Assembly: GCA_000496135.1 (NCBI GenBank)
Contig: KI542674.1
Coordinates: 62,001 to 126,000 of the forward strand
DNA: 64,000 nt
Direction: 5' to 3'
DNA from: Thermoplasmatales archaeon E-plasma
GTDB lineage: Archaea > Thermoplasmatota > Thermoplasmata > Thermoplasmatales > Thermoplasmataceae
The notes beneath the pieces are model-generated. The model ran no database searches. It had not been told where the DNA came from and saw nothing but the letters and a program-made list of their open reading frames with translations. Each line of letters opens with the position of its first letter. The first letter of the stretch is position 1. Below are positions 17,679-25,963 of the stretch, piece after piece. A program made the translations under genes and the position numbers.

Positions 17679-18158
17679 ATGGCAATTCTTGGCGATAAAG
17701 ACATATCAGCTATGATTACTCAGGGCTTTCTTATTTCGGAGAATTTCAGTGAAAAAAGCGTTACGCCAAACGGCTATGATTTTAGAGCCCATCAGATAAG
17801 AATTGATGGTAGTGATTTCGATAAGATTGATCTAATGCCGGGAAAATTTGGCCTGGTCTCTTCCCTTGAATACTTTAACATGCCGAAGAATGTTATTGGA
17901 AATATCTGGCTAAGATCAAGCTTTGCGAGGAAGGGCCTGATTGGAACATTCGGAGTCATTGATGCAGGATACCATGGAAATATCACAGTTGGGTTATACA
18001 ATGCAGGATCTGCTCCTGTAACCCTGCAGGCCGAGGAAAGAATAGCTCAAATTGTTTTTTCCGTGTTAATGTCTGAAGCAGAGCAGGATTATGGAATAAG
18101 GTCCGGAAATTACCAGGGAAAGAGAGGATTAGTTGAGGCACACGAAAATAAAAAATAA
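17679..18158 (+). CDS. dUTPase / dCTP deaminase family nucleotidohydrolase
   Basis: 159 residues from the ATG that gives MAILGDKDIS. PNGYDFRAHQI, WLRSSFARKGLIG, FGVIDAGYHGNITVGLYN and RIAQIVF are the ordered motifs of the trimeric dUTPase/DCD fold. dCTP deaminases carry a catalytic Glu in the strand after the IDPGF loop (ITLE); here the strand reads ITVG, so that Glu is Gly. The form GVIDxxYxG is closer to dUTPase motif 3, whose Asp activates water. I infer that the enzyme splits dUTP to dUMP and pyrophosphate rather than deaminating dCTP. The C terminus ends GKRGLVEAHENKK without the Gly-rich Phe motif V of classical dUTPase. Confidence 0.75.
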   Translation: MAILGDKDISAMITQGFLISENFSEKSVTPNGYDFRAHQIRIDGSDFDKIDLMPGKFGLVSSLEYFNMPKNVIGNIWLRSSFARKGLIGTFGVIDAGYHGNITVGLYNAGSAPVTLQAEERIAQIVFSVLMSEAEQDYGIRSGNYQGKRGLVEAHENKK

Positions 18159-18277
18159 CATCTTCATTGAAAACTCAATAAAAGTGGCGAATATCATTGA
18201 TCTAAAACATTCCAGTAATTATTTTACAAAATAAATCATTTTATTGGGGACATGAAGTTTTCTGAGTTTTCCATATT

Positions 18278-19186
18278 TCAGGCTTTAACTTCAAATTCGA
18301 GGCCTTCATAACTGAGTTCGGAATTCTCAAAGATCTTCCTGGCTTCTTCAAGGAGAACATTCTTATCGTCTATTCTTGGGCTATAGTGAAAAAGATAGAA
18401 TTTCTTAACCTCTGCGTCTCTGGAGATTTCCGCAGCCTGCCTTGAAGATGTGTGACCAAATTCGTTTACTTTTGGTTCAAAAGAAGAATCTGTTGTGGTT
18501 TCATGAATGAGAATATCTGCATTTTTAGCAAAAAGTTTCATCTCCTCCATGGGTCTTGTATCTCCAGTATAGACAATTATTCTCCCCTTTCTTATTCCAG
18601 CAGACACTTCCTCAATTGTTATAAGTTTCCCTCCGTAGTTCAGGCTTCCTGATTTTCTCAATTGCTCAAGCATCTTGGAGGGAATTCCGCTTTCCCGTGC
18701 TTTCTGGCCATCAATTTTAATTAAATCCGGTTCGCTGATTTTATAAGCCATTGCCGGAACAGGGTGATCTGTCTTCATGGTAGAAATTTTGAATTTCTCA
18801 AAGGTTACAGTTTCGCCGAATGGGATTTCTATGAGTTCCACAGGAAATGTCAGTTTGTAGTATCCTATTCCCAGAGCTTTTGACATAATTGGCACAGTAC
18901 CGGGCGGACCGTATATGTAAAGAGGTTCAGTTCTTCCATTAAACGACATGCTCTGAACCATTCCTATGAGCCCAAGAAAATGATCCCCATGGAAATGGGT
19001 TATGAAGACATTCCTGATCTTCATGAATGAAAAAGAACTCTTCATAATCTGCTTTTGAGTACCTTCTCCGCAGTCAAAAAGATTTAAAATGTCATCTATC
19101 TGAATTGCCACAGACGGGAGAGATTGCCCTGGTTTAGGCCATGAACCCCCGGTTCCTAGAAATGCGATTCTAATATTTGATGCCAA
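18278..19186 (-). CDS. rnz: Ribonuclease Z (tRNA 3' processing endonuclease)
   Basis: 302 residues. FLGTGGSWP opens the short-form tRNase Z. ITHFHGDHFLG holds the His/Asp zinc site. DHPVPAMAYKI and YTGDTRP supply further metal ligands, and LIHETT and FGHTSSRQAAEI complete the metallo-beta-lactamase set. It cuts immature tRNAs after the discriminator, which fits the tRNA-Leu at 6791 that lacks an encoded CCA. Its start lies 85 bases from the divergent flippase gene. Confidence 0.93.
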   Translation of the reverse strand: MASNIRIAFLGTGGSWPKPGQSLPSVAIQIDDILNLFDCGEGTQKQIMKSSFSFMKIRNVFITHFHGDHFLGLIGMVQSMSFNGRTEPLYIYGPPGTVPIMSKALGIGYYKLTFPVELIEIPFGETVTFEKFKISTMKTDHPVPAMAYKISEPDLIKIDGQKARESGIPSKMLEQLRKSGSLNYGGKLITIEEVSAGIRKGRIIVYTGDTRPMEEMKLFAKNADILIHETTTDSSFEPKVNEFGHTSSRQAAEISRDAEVKKFYLFHYSPRIDDKNVLLEEARKIFENSELSYEGLEFEVKA

Positions 19187-19271
19187 TCATGGTTCAGTGT
19201 GTTTTAGTATTTTTATTTGATATATCGACACTTAAGCACAAAATTATCTATATGAAAGTCATTCTCTATTC

Positions 19272-20801
19272 GTGAGCGGTGCGAGCGAAGGTCATTACCT
19301 TGGAGTAGATGCGGTATTCCAGTATTCAGGGGTAGGCGCACAGATCGTTTCCGGCTCAATCTTCTACCTCATTGCAGTAAGAATGTTTTCACCAACTGCA
19401 GTGGGAGCAATCGTTATGTTTGTGGCCATAGTAGGTCTTTTCAATACAATATTTTCCTTCGGACTCGGTTCTGCCGCCCAGCACTTCACGTCCTACAGCA
19501 TAGGAACGGGAGATTATGCTTCTGTAAAAAAGACGGTATATTCAATAATTACTTATGGATTTGCTCTTTCAATAAGTGGATTTCTTGCTCTCTATATTTT
19601 AAGCCCTGATATTTCATTAATATTTCTTCATACATCATCTTATACTACGCTTATAAGACTCCTTGGATTTGTTATGCTTGGGAATGTACTATTTGGTGTG
19701 ATGAATGGAGCTCTCCTCGGATCACAGAGCTTCAGACTTTCGGCAGTCATATCAATAATTATATGGGCGATTTACTACATCGGGGCAATAGGTCTGGCCA
19801 TTATCTTTAGATCTCTATCCACGGTCATTTTAGGATGGGCTGTAGGTATATTTGCAGGAGTCGTCATTGAACTTATTGCCATTGTTCAGATAATGCGCAA
19901 ATATGAATCTGGAAAATACAAGAAAAATGCGAACATGGTTTTTGCATATTCTCTTCCAATCCTGTTATCAAGCTTAATATCATATGGAGCAGGTTATGCT
20001 GACAGATTCGTAGTAACCGGTTTGACAAGCCTTCAAAACCTGGGCATTTACAATTTTGCACTTCTCATAGCTTCATCCATAGGTTTTATTTCAGTGCCAT
20101 TCAATAATATCCTCATGCCAAAATTCTCTGAACTCTTTGGCCGAAACCGGAGAGATGAAATTGCTGAGAATGTCAAGGCATCATCTCTTCTGCTCACTTC
20201 ATTATATGTTCCCACTGCCCTGGGAATTGCAGCTCTAGCACCTTCCATATTGCTCCTTCTTGGAGGCAGTTCGCCATATGATGAGGGATCTGGGGCGTTA
20301 ATCATAATCATGTTCTTCTCGGCAATTTTCGTGAGCCAGAATATTCTTTCACAGGCAATTGCATCGATCAGAAGAACTAAATTATTTGTATATACCAGTG
20401 CGGGGGCTCTAACAGCAAATGTTTTCTTCTCCCTGCTGCTGATCCCGCCATTTGGCCTTGAAGGTGCAGCCTTTGGATTTTCCTCAGTATATGCAGTGTC
20501 TTTCATTACCCTGTATTATTTTGCAAGAAAGGAGGAAGTTGTTAAATTTGACTCTGTGGGAACATTGAAGATTTGGTTCTCCTCCATAGTGATGCTTCTG
20601 GTTATACTTGGTCTTCAATTCTATATAGGTCTCAGTCTATTTCTCATTCCTGTTTACATTGGAATCGGATTTATAGTATACATAGCGCTTTCAAAGGTCA
20701 TTGGAATTTTCAAAAATGAAAATAAAGAGATGGTTCTAGCACTGTTTCCCCCAAATTTAAAGAGAGTGAGGAAGCTAATATCATTTTTTATTCTTCATTA
20801 A
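19272..20801 (+). CDS. Polysaccharide flippase (MVF/MATE-fold, Wzx-like)
   Basis: 509 residues from a GTG start, with about 14 hydrophobic helices and very few charged segments. The pattern GIYNFALLIASSIGFISVPFNNILMPKFSEL in the middle is typical of oligosaccharide flippases of the RfbX/MurJ group, as is the paired six-plus-helix layout. It would turn lipid-linked glycans across the membrane for glycosylation of surface proteins or lipids. Thermoplasmatales lack a wall but have a rich glycocalyx, so such a role is plausible. Substrate unknown. It precedes smc by 81 bases. Confidence 0.8.
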   Translation: MSGASEGHYLGVDAVFQYSGVGAQIVSGSIFYLIAVRMFSPTAVGAIVMFVAIVGLFNTIFSFGLGSAAQHFTSYSIGTGDYASVKKTVYSIITYGFALSISGFLALYILSPDISLIFLHTSSYTTLIRLLGFVMLGNVLFGVMNGALLGSQSFRLSAVISIIIWAIYYIGAIGLAIIFRSLSTVILGWAVGIFAGVVIELIAIVQIMRKYESGKYKKNANMVFAYSLPILLSSLISYGAGYADRFVVTGLTSLQNLGIYNFALLIASSIGFISVPFNNILMPKFSELFGRNRRDEIAENVKASSLLLTSLYVPTALGIAALAPSILLLLGGSSPYDEGSGALIIIMFFSAIFVSQNILSQAIASIRRTKLFVYTSAGALTANVFFSLLLIPPFGLEGAAFGFSSVYAVSFITLYYFARKEEVVKFDSVGTLKIWFSSIVMLLVILGLQFYIGLSLFLIPVYIGIGFIVYIALSKVIGIFKNENKEMVLALFPPNLKRVRKLISFFILH

Positions 20802-20830
20802 CCGTATAAATGAAAAATTCTAAAGAAAAA

Positions 20831-20845
20831 TTTATATATAATATA
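20831..20845 (+). promoter_or_regulatory. TATA region of the smc operon
   Basis: tttatatataatata is a strong archaeal TATA element 38-52 bases before the smc ATG. The predicted transcription start (about 20862) falls inside the palindrome at 20859-20868. Confidence 0.55.
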
Positions 20846-20858
20846 ATGTTATTTAAAT

Positions 20859-20868
20859 GACAATTGTC
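20859..20868. promoter_or_regulatory. 10-bp palindrome at the smc transcription start
   Basis: GACAATTGTC is a perfect inverted repeat placed about 25 bases downstream of the TATA element and 14 bases before the smc start codon. A repressor bound here would block initiation. It may also be a chance palindrome. Confidence 0.3.
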
Positions 20869-20882
20869 GGACGTAATCATTC

Positions 20883-23800
20883 ATGTATGTTGAGTCTTTG
20901 GAAATTGATAATTTTAAATCGTTTGGAGTAAAAACAAAAATTCTATTCGACCAGGGTTTCACCGTTATAAGCGGACCAAACGGCAGTGGCAAGAGTAACA
21001 TAGGGGACGCGTTTTTATTTGTGCTGGGAACAAGGTCTTCAAAGACCGTAAGAGCCGACAGGTTAGGCGATCTCATTCATAACGGAAAAACCAGAAGAAA
21101 TTCGTGCTCTGTCTCAATAAAATTCAGTCCTTCAGAAAAGGATCAAATAAAAGAAAAAGTGGAAATTACAAGGATTATAGAGGGTGTCAATGGAGATGTA
21201 AAGAGCACATATTATTTGAATGGAAATCGTGTCAGACATAACGATATCGAGGAATTTCTTCAGAGCATAGGCTTGCTTCTTGATTCTTATGGCTTTGTTT
21301 TACAGGGTGATATTAACAGAATTATAGAAATGAGCGGAATAGAGAGAAGAAAATTACTTGAATCAATAGCTGGAATTGAAGGCTACAATATTCAAATTGA
21401 AAAGGCAAAATCTGACATGGATAAGATAAATCAGGATATATCCACACTTGGAACATTGAGAATCGAAATTGAAAGCAACATGGAAAAACTGGCAGTTGAA
21501 GTTGACCGGCTTAGAAAATTTAAGGAAAAGGAAAAGAGGCTGAAGTCTCTAAAAACCACTTATGTCGAACTGGAAATTATGGAGTGTAAAACGGAAATAT
21601 CGAAAATTGACGGCCAAATTGTTGTTGCCGAACAACAACTTGAAAAATTCAATGAAGAAAGAAAAATTGTCCAGAGCAGGATTTCTGAATTAAATGAAAG
21701 AAAAACAAAGGCAGAGAACGGGGTAGGTCAGGAAACCCAAACCGAACTCAGGTCCATAAAAGAAAAACTGGAATCATTTCTCCTGCAAAAAGCACAGATC
21801 GATGTGAATGTGGATAATCTTAACAATTCACTTTCAGACCTTCGTCTAAGGCTTGAGGAAAAGGAAGAAAGAATAGGAGAGATAGAGAAAGATATGGGTA
21901 AAATCGGGAGCAAAATATCTCTCAGCGATCAGGAATTATCAAAGAAGAAAGAGGAACTGGAGAGCATCAATGAGAAGATCAGCAGTATTATGCATTCATC
22001 TTCCATGAAAATTTCCAGAACCAACGAGCTTACCATAAAAATCAAGGATATTGAATCAAAAAAAGCGAAACTTGAGCAGGAGCTCCATGATTCTGAAAGA
22101 GAGGCTGAGAAACTTAGAGTTCAGGTGGAATCCAGAAAGGTGGAACTTGGGAAGAAGGAAGAACTCCTCACGAATGCAAAGTACAGAATGGCGGAATCCA
22201 AGTGGAAACTCCAGGATATCCAGAAAGGAACATCCGGTAAAAAAACCACTCTGGATAAACTTAATAAATCATACTATGAACTCCGAAATCTAATAAAAGA
22301 TCTCGAAGATGAAAGGTCTTCAATCGGCACAAAAATTCAGACCCTGGTCAGGGAAGTGGAGAGACTCTCAGCGACATCATCTCAGGTATACGGCATGCAG
22401 AAGTCAGTTAAGGCAATACTGGATGCAAGAAATCGTGGAGAAATTAGCGGTATTCACAAGACTCTAGGTGAACTGATTACATACGATGATTCACTCACTC
22501 TTGCTGTTGAATCAGCAGCTGGATCTAAGCTGAACTCTGTTGTTGTGGATAATGAGAATGTAGCAGAAGAGTGCATATCACTCCTTAAGGAAAGCAAGCT
22601 TCAGCGTGCAACCTTCCTTCCAATCTCAAAGATGCAATCCGGACGCCCCAGAGGAAAAGCGATCATGGTAAAGCAGTCTGGAGAAACAATGGGTCTGTTA
22701 TCGGAAAACATCAAATATTCTCCTGAATATGAAAACATAATCTGGTATGCTTTCCAGGATACAATCCTTGTAAAGAATATAGAAATTGCAAAGAAACATA
22801 TGACAGGTGTGAGAATAGTAACACTTGATGGTGATATTTTTGAATCAAGTGGGGCCATCAGTGGAGGATTTCTGGAACGAAGACAGAGAAACAGAGGCGC
22901 TGATGAACTTCGCCAGAAAGAGCAGGATCTACAATCACTCAGAAACAGGGAACAGGAATTGAAAACTGAGCTTTCAGATATCAAAGCAAAATTTGAGGAT
23001 GTATCGACTGAATTACTTTCCATATCAAGCAGTGGGGGGGAGGAAAAGGGAAAGGTAGATTCCATTACGGCAGATATTGAATCTGCAAGAAAATCCATTG
23101 AGTCCCTTGAGCTTGAAATATCCGGAATTAAAAACCTGTTTTCAGAAGTTGATGCAGAATATGCAAAATCAGTTACTGCTCTTGATGACCTGAAGAGACA
23201 GTCTGCTCTTCTGGATAATGAGAGGATTCAGCTAATACAGGAGATGGGAACAGAGGAGGATCCTGGATCAAAAAAGCTATCAGAATTACAGCAGAGGAAG
23301 GATCATATCGAACTGGAGATATCAACAACCAAATCAATAGTATCAGAAAACAGGGGGAGAATGAATGAACTTTCCCTTAGAAAGGAAGAATTGATGAAAG
23401 AAATTGGTGACATAAAGATACAGATGAATTCCGGTTCCTTAAAAAGAAAGGAATTCAATGATGCAAAAAGAGAAACTGAAATAAACATTGAGAAATACCG
23501 GCTTTTGGAACAGGAACTTGATATTGCATCCAAGAAACTGCTGGATGAGTTAAGGGAAATCAATAATGGTATTCAGGAAGCCTTTGCAGAGGACAATAAG
23601 ATCAGAGATAAGATTTCATCCACGGAAAACGTCATAATAACAGCAAAGGTGAAAAAGGATTCCCTGAATGAACGCATCACAAATTATGAAGAAGAATCAA
23701 AGACCATTGGCGGCACCGTGGAATCATTTGGAATGTCAATGGCACAGATGAAATTCGAAATTTCCATAGCTGAAAATGAAATAGAAAACTGGGGACCGGT

Positions 23801-24398
23801 CAATGGTCTGGCTGAAGAAGAATATACGAGGATCAAGGAAAGAATTACAGAAATTCAGAATGATACCCGGAAACTTCAGGAGGAGAATGAAAGTTTGAGG
23901 AACCTCATGCTTGAACTTGAAGAGAGAAAGAAGAATGAACTCCTGACACTGTTCAGGAAGATCAGGGAAAATATGAAAGTCATATATAGAGCACTATCCG
24001 GAGGAGGTGAAGTTGAACTGTTAATGTCCGACGAATCAGATCCTTTAAACACAGAAATACATATCAGAGCGAGCCCAAAGGGAAATGCGTTCACAAAGCT
24101 TTCTGCTCTGAGCGGCGGGGAGAAGAGTCTAACGGCAATGGCATTTATCATGGCAGTTCAGAACATCAAGCCTTCACCGTTCTATTACCTTGATGAGGTT
24201 GATATGTTCCTTGACGGATCAAATGCAGAACGGATAGGAAGTATGCTTAAGGCCAATTCCTCTTATGCTCAGGTTATGATGATTTCACTGAAGAAGGCTC
24301 TTCTGAAATATGCAGATTCATTGATTGGTGTAACTATGGTGGACGGGGAAAATACACAGGTTTTCCAGAAAAAGGTTGGGGAGGCTGATCCGTTTTGA
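20883..24398 (+). CDS. smc: Chromosome segregation protein SMC
   Basis: 1171 residues, normal for an archaeal SMC. The N-terminal ATPase half has GPNGSGKSNIGDA (Walker A, residues ~32-44) and VLQGDINRII (Q-loop region). A coiled coil runs from ~165 to ~480. The hinge (~490-660) includes KAILDARNRGEISGIHKTLG, VVVDNENVAEECI and the Gly-rich GAISGGF. A second coiled coil (~670-1010) leads to the C-terminal half with LSGGEKSLTAMAF (signature) and FYYLDEVDMFLD (Walker B). It forms the ring-shaped motor that loops chromosomal DNA, with ScpA (next gene, 4-base overlap) and ScpB (15503). Confidence 0.96.
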   Translation: MYVESLEIDNFKSFGVKTKILFDQGFTVISGPNGSGKSNIGDAFLFVLGTRSSKTVRADRLGDLIHNGKTRRNSCSVSIKFSPSEKDQIKEKVEITRIIEGVNGDVKSTYYLNGNRVRHNDIEEFLQSIGLLLDSYGFVLQGDINRIIEMSGIERRKLLESIAGIEGYNIQIEKAKSDMDKINQDISTLGTLRIEIESNMEKLAVEVDRLRKFKEKEKRLKSLKTTYVELEIMECKTEISKIDGQIVVAEQQLEKFNEERKIVQSRISELNERKTKAENGVGQETQTELRSIKEKLESFLLQKAQIDVNVDNLNNSLSDLRLRLEEKEERIGEIEKDMGKIGSKISLSDQELSKKKEELESINEKISSIMHSSSMKISRTNELTIKIKDIESKKAKLEQELHDSEREAEKLRVQVESRKVELGKKEELLTNAKYRMAESKWKLQDIQKGTSGKKTTLDKLNKSYYELRNLIKDLEDERSSIGTKIQTLVREVERLSATSSQVYGMQKSVKAILDARNRGEISGIHKTLGELITYDDSLTLAVESAAGSKLNSVVVDNENVAEECISLLKESKLQRATFLPISKMQSGRPRGKAIMVKQSGETMGLLSENIKYSPEYENIIWYAFQDTILVKNIEIAKKHMTGVRIVTLDGDIFESSGAISGGFLERRQRNRGADELRQKEQDLQSLRNREQELKTELSDIKAKFEDVSTELLSISSSGGEEKGKVDSITADIESARKSIESLELEISGIKNLFSEVDAEYAKSVTALDDLKRQSALLDNERIQLIQEMGTEEDPGSKKLSELQQRKDHIELEISTTKSIVSENRGRMNELSLRKEELMKEIGDIKIQMNSGSLKRKEFNDAKRETEINIEKYRLLEQELDIASKKLLDELREINNGIQEAFAEDNKIRDKISSTENVIITAKVKKDSLNERITNYEEESKTIGGTVESFGMSMAQMKFEISIAENEIENWGPVNGLAEEEYTRIKERITEIQNDTRKLQEENESLRNLMLELEERKKNELLTLFRKIRENMKVIYRALSGGGEVELLMSDESDPLNTEIHIRASPKGNAFTKLSALSGGEKSLTAMAFIMAVQNIKPSPFYYLDEVDMFLDGSNAERIGSMLKANSSYAQVMMISLKKALLKYADSLIGVTMVDGENTQVFQKKVGEADPF

Positions 24399-25186
24399 AT
24401 ACCAGTGATGTGCTTGCAAGCATAATTACGCAATCCACAATTCTTGATATTGATCACAAGAAGTATATCGAACTAAGTGAAGATCAGAAGCATGAAACCC
24501 CCATTTCAAAAATTCTGTCAAAGACAATGGAATTATGCAAAGAGGGAAAGATAGACCCATGGGATGTTGATCTCGCCTCTTTCAGCAGGATAATTTATGA
24601 TCTTGTTTCAGATGGAACCTTGAACTTGCCTGATGCCGGCGTCTTAATATCTGCAGCCTGGAGAGTACTTTCCATGAAAGGCGATAGTATTCTGGGAAAG
24701 TTCAGTGAGAGAGAATCTGAGGATGAATATAACAGTGAGAATTTTGAACCCTTTGAAGATGAAACATTCCTCAACGGAGAAACCGAGCATTACATGAGCA
24801 GAAGTTCAATTACACTTATGCCTGCACCTGTCTTTCACAAGGAAAGAAGGAAGGTTATGCTCATTGAACTAATGGAGGCAATAAGCACAATTGATCTCAC
24901 AAGTCACCAGAAGGAGAAGAAGGTTCTATCGCCCATTTTGTCCATGGACGAAATTTCCAAAAGATTGAATTCTGAAGAACCTGAGGAGGAGATACAGAAA
25001 GTATGGAGCAGAATCGTTGAACTGAAGGAAGATCAATGCTTTATGGAAGATATCTGGGGGCACACCGTTGAAGATAAATCAATGTTTTTCGTCTATTGCA
25101 TGTTTCTTTACAGGAATGGAAAAATAACCTTAAATCAGGAGGAACCATTTGGATCCATTAGGATAAAGAGAATGGAAAATGCCTGA
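24395..25186 (+). CDS. scpA: Segregation and condensation protein A (kleisin)
   Basis: 263 residues from a TTG start that overlaps the smc stop codon (TTGA), so translation is coupled. The N-terminal domain carries KIDPWDVDLASFSRIIYDLV, the kleisin signature that binds the SMC neck. A linker of acidic residues (~110-135) joins it to a C-terminal winged helix (KVLSPILSMDEISKRL to LNQEEPFGSIRI) that binds the SMC head. It closes the SMC ring. It overlaps the nuclease gene downstream by eight bases, placing that gene in the same transcript. Confidence 0.9.
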   Translation: MNTSDVLASIITQSTILDIDHKKYIELSEDQKHETPISKILSKTMELCKEGKIDPWDVDLASFSRIIYDLVSDGTLNLPDAGVLISAAWRVLSMKGDSILGKFSERESEDEYNSENFEPFEDETFLNGETEHYMSRSSITLMPAPVFHKERRKVMLIELMEAISTIDLTSHQKEKKVLSPILSMDEISKRLNSEEPEEEIQKVWSRIVELKEDQCFMEDIWGHTVEDKSMFFVYCMFLYRNGKITLNQEEPFGSIRIKRMENA

Positions 25187-25945
25187 AGACGACGGTATGA
25201 TTAGCGCCTCTGAGATGTCAGAATTCGAGTTTTGCAGCGTCTCATGGTATCTGGATAAGGAAGGTTACCCCAGATCCGGCTTTTCTTCACAGAGAATGCA
25301 GAGAGGAATAGAGATGCATCGGAGAGTTCATACAGGTTATTCCAGAACAGGTGGTGCTATGAAATTTCTCATTGTTATTTTTGTTCTGATTCTTGTTTTC
25401 CTGATTTATCTATATTTGGGGGGGACTGTACCCTGAACCCTTTTTTCCTGTATGCTGGAATTCTTTTCCTTGTTGTAATATTAGTTTTAATAGTCCTGCT
25501 AAGGAAGAAGAGACAGGTATATTCAATACCGGCCGGGAGAGCCGTATATGGTGACTTGCAGTCGGAAGGCAAAACACTTATCTCCAGAAGATATGGTCTG
25601 ACTGGAAAGCCTGATCGTGTCATTCGCAAGGGGGACGAACTTATACCGTATGAATTTAAGAGCACGGAAGCTGATTCACCCAGAACGGGTCATCTTCTTC
25701 AAATGGGTGTATATTTTTTAATTTTGGAGGACAACTATGCAGGTGCAGTGATAAATAAAGGGGTGCTGAAATACAGAACAAGAGCATTTGAAGTTCGTAA
25801 TACGCCGGAACTGAGGGAAAGAGTCCTTAGAACGGCTCAGTTAATGAGGTCAATGAGAGGGGTGCCCAGAAGAAATCATGATAACCCTGGAAAATGCTTC
25901 AAATGTTCCTTTAAGGAAGTCTGTTCCCAAAGATTAATAAAATAA
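25179..25945 (+). CDS. Membrane-anchored Cas4-like PD-(D/E)XK nuclease, frame broken at a G7 tract
   Basis: Two reading frames make one protein. Frame one (25179-25436) gives SASEMSEFEFCSVSWYL (first Cys of a Cas4/AddB-type Fe-S site), RGIEMHRRVH (motif His) and a hydrophobic helix ending LYLGG, then stops. Frame two, open from before the stop to 25945, continues with a second helix (NPFFLYAGILFLVVILVLIV), GKPDRV (Asp), IPYEFKSTE (Glu-x-Lys), LLQMGVYF (Gln/Tyr) and CFKCSFKEVC (last three Cys). All nuclease and Fe-S residues are intact on both sides. Joining needs a -1 shift, or one missing G, in GGGGGGG at 25418-25424. About 254 residues joined. Role with SMC-ScpA is unknown. It could be an assembly error, programmed frameshifting or a recent mutation. 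Confidence 0.75.
25418..25424 (+). other. G7 tract where the Cas4-like frame shifts
   Basis: In the first frame the codons are tat-ttg-ggg-ggg-act-gta-ccc-tga, with the stop at 25434-25436. The preceding bases give tttggggggg, a plausible slippery run for -1 slippage. Homopolymers of this length are also common sites of sequencing indels. Confidence 0.6.
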
Positions 25946-25963
25946 GTGAATTTCAAGGTGATT

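Noticed and set aside
20048-20506. Minus-strand frame of 152 codons within the flippase
   Set aside because: It is antisense to conserved membrane helices; no start signal or homology pattern.
25179-25945. CRISPR-Cas locus based on the Cas4-like gene
   Set aside because: No repeat array and no cas1, cas2 or effector gene lies in the window; the neighbours are chromosome-maintenance and tRNA synthetase genes.
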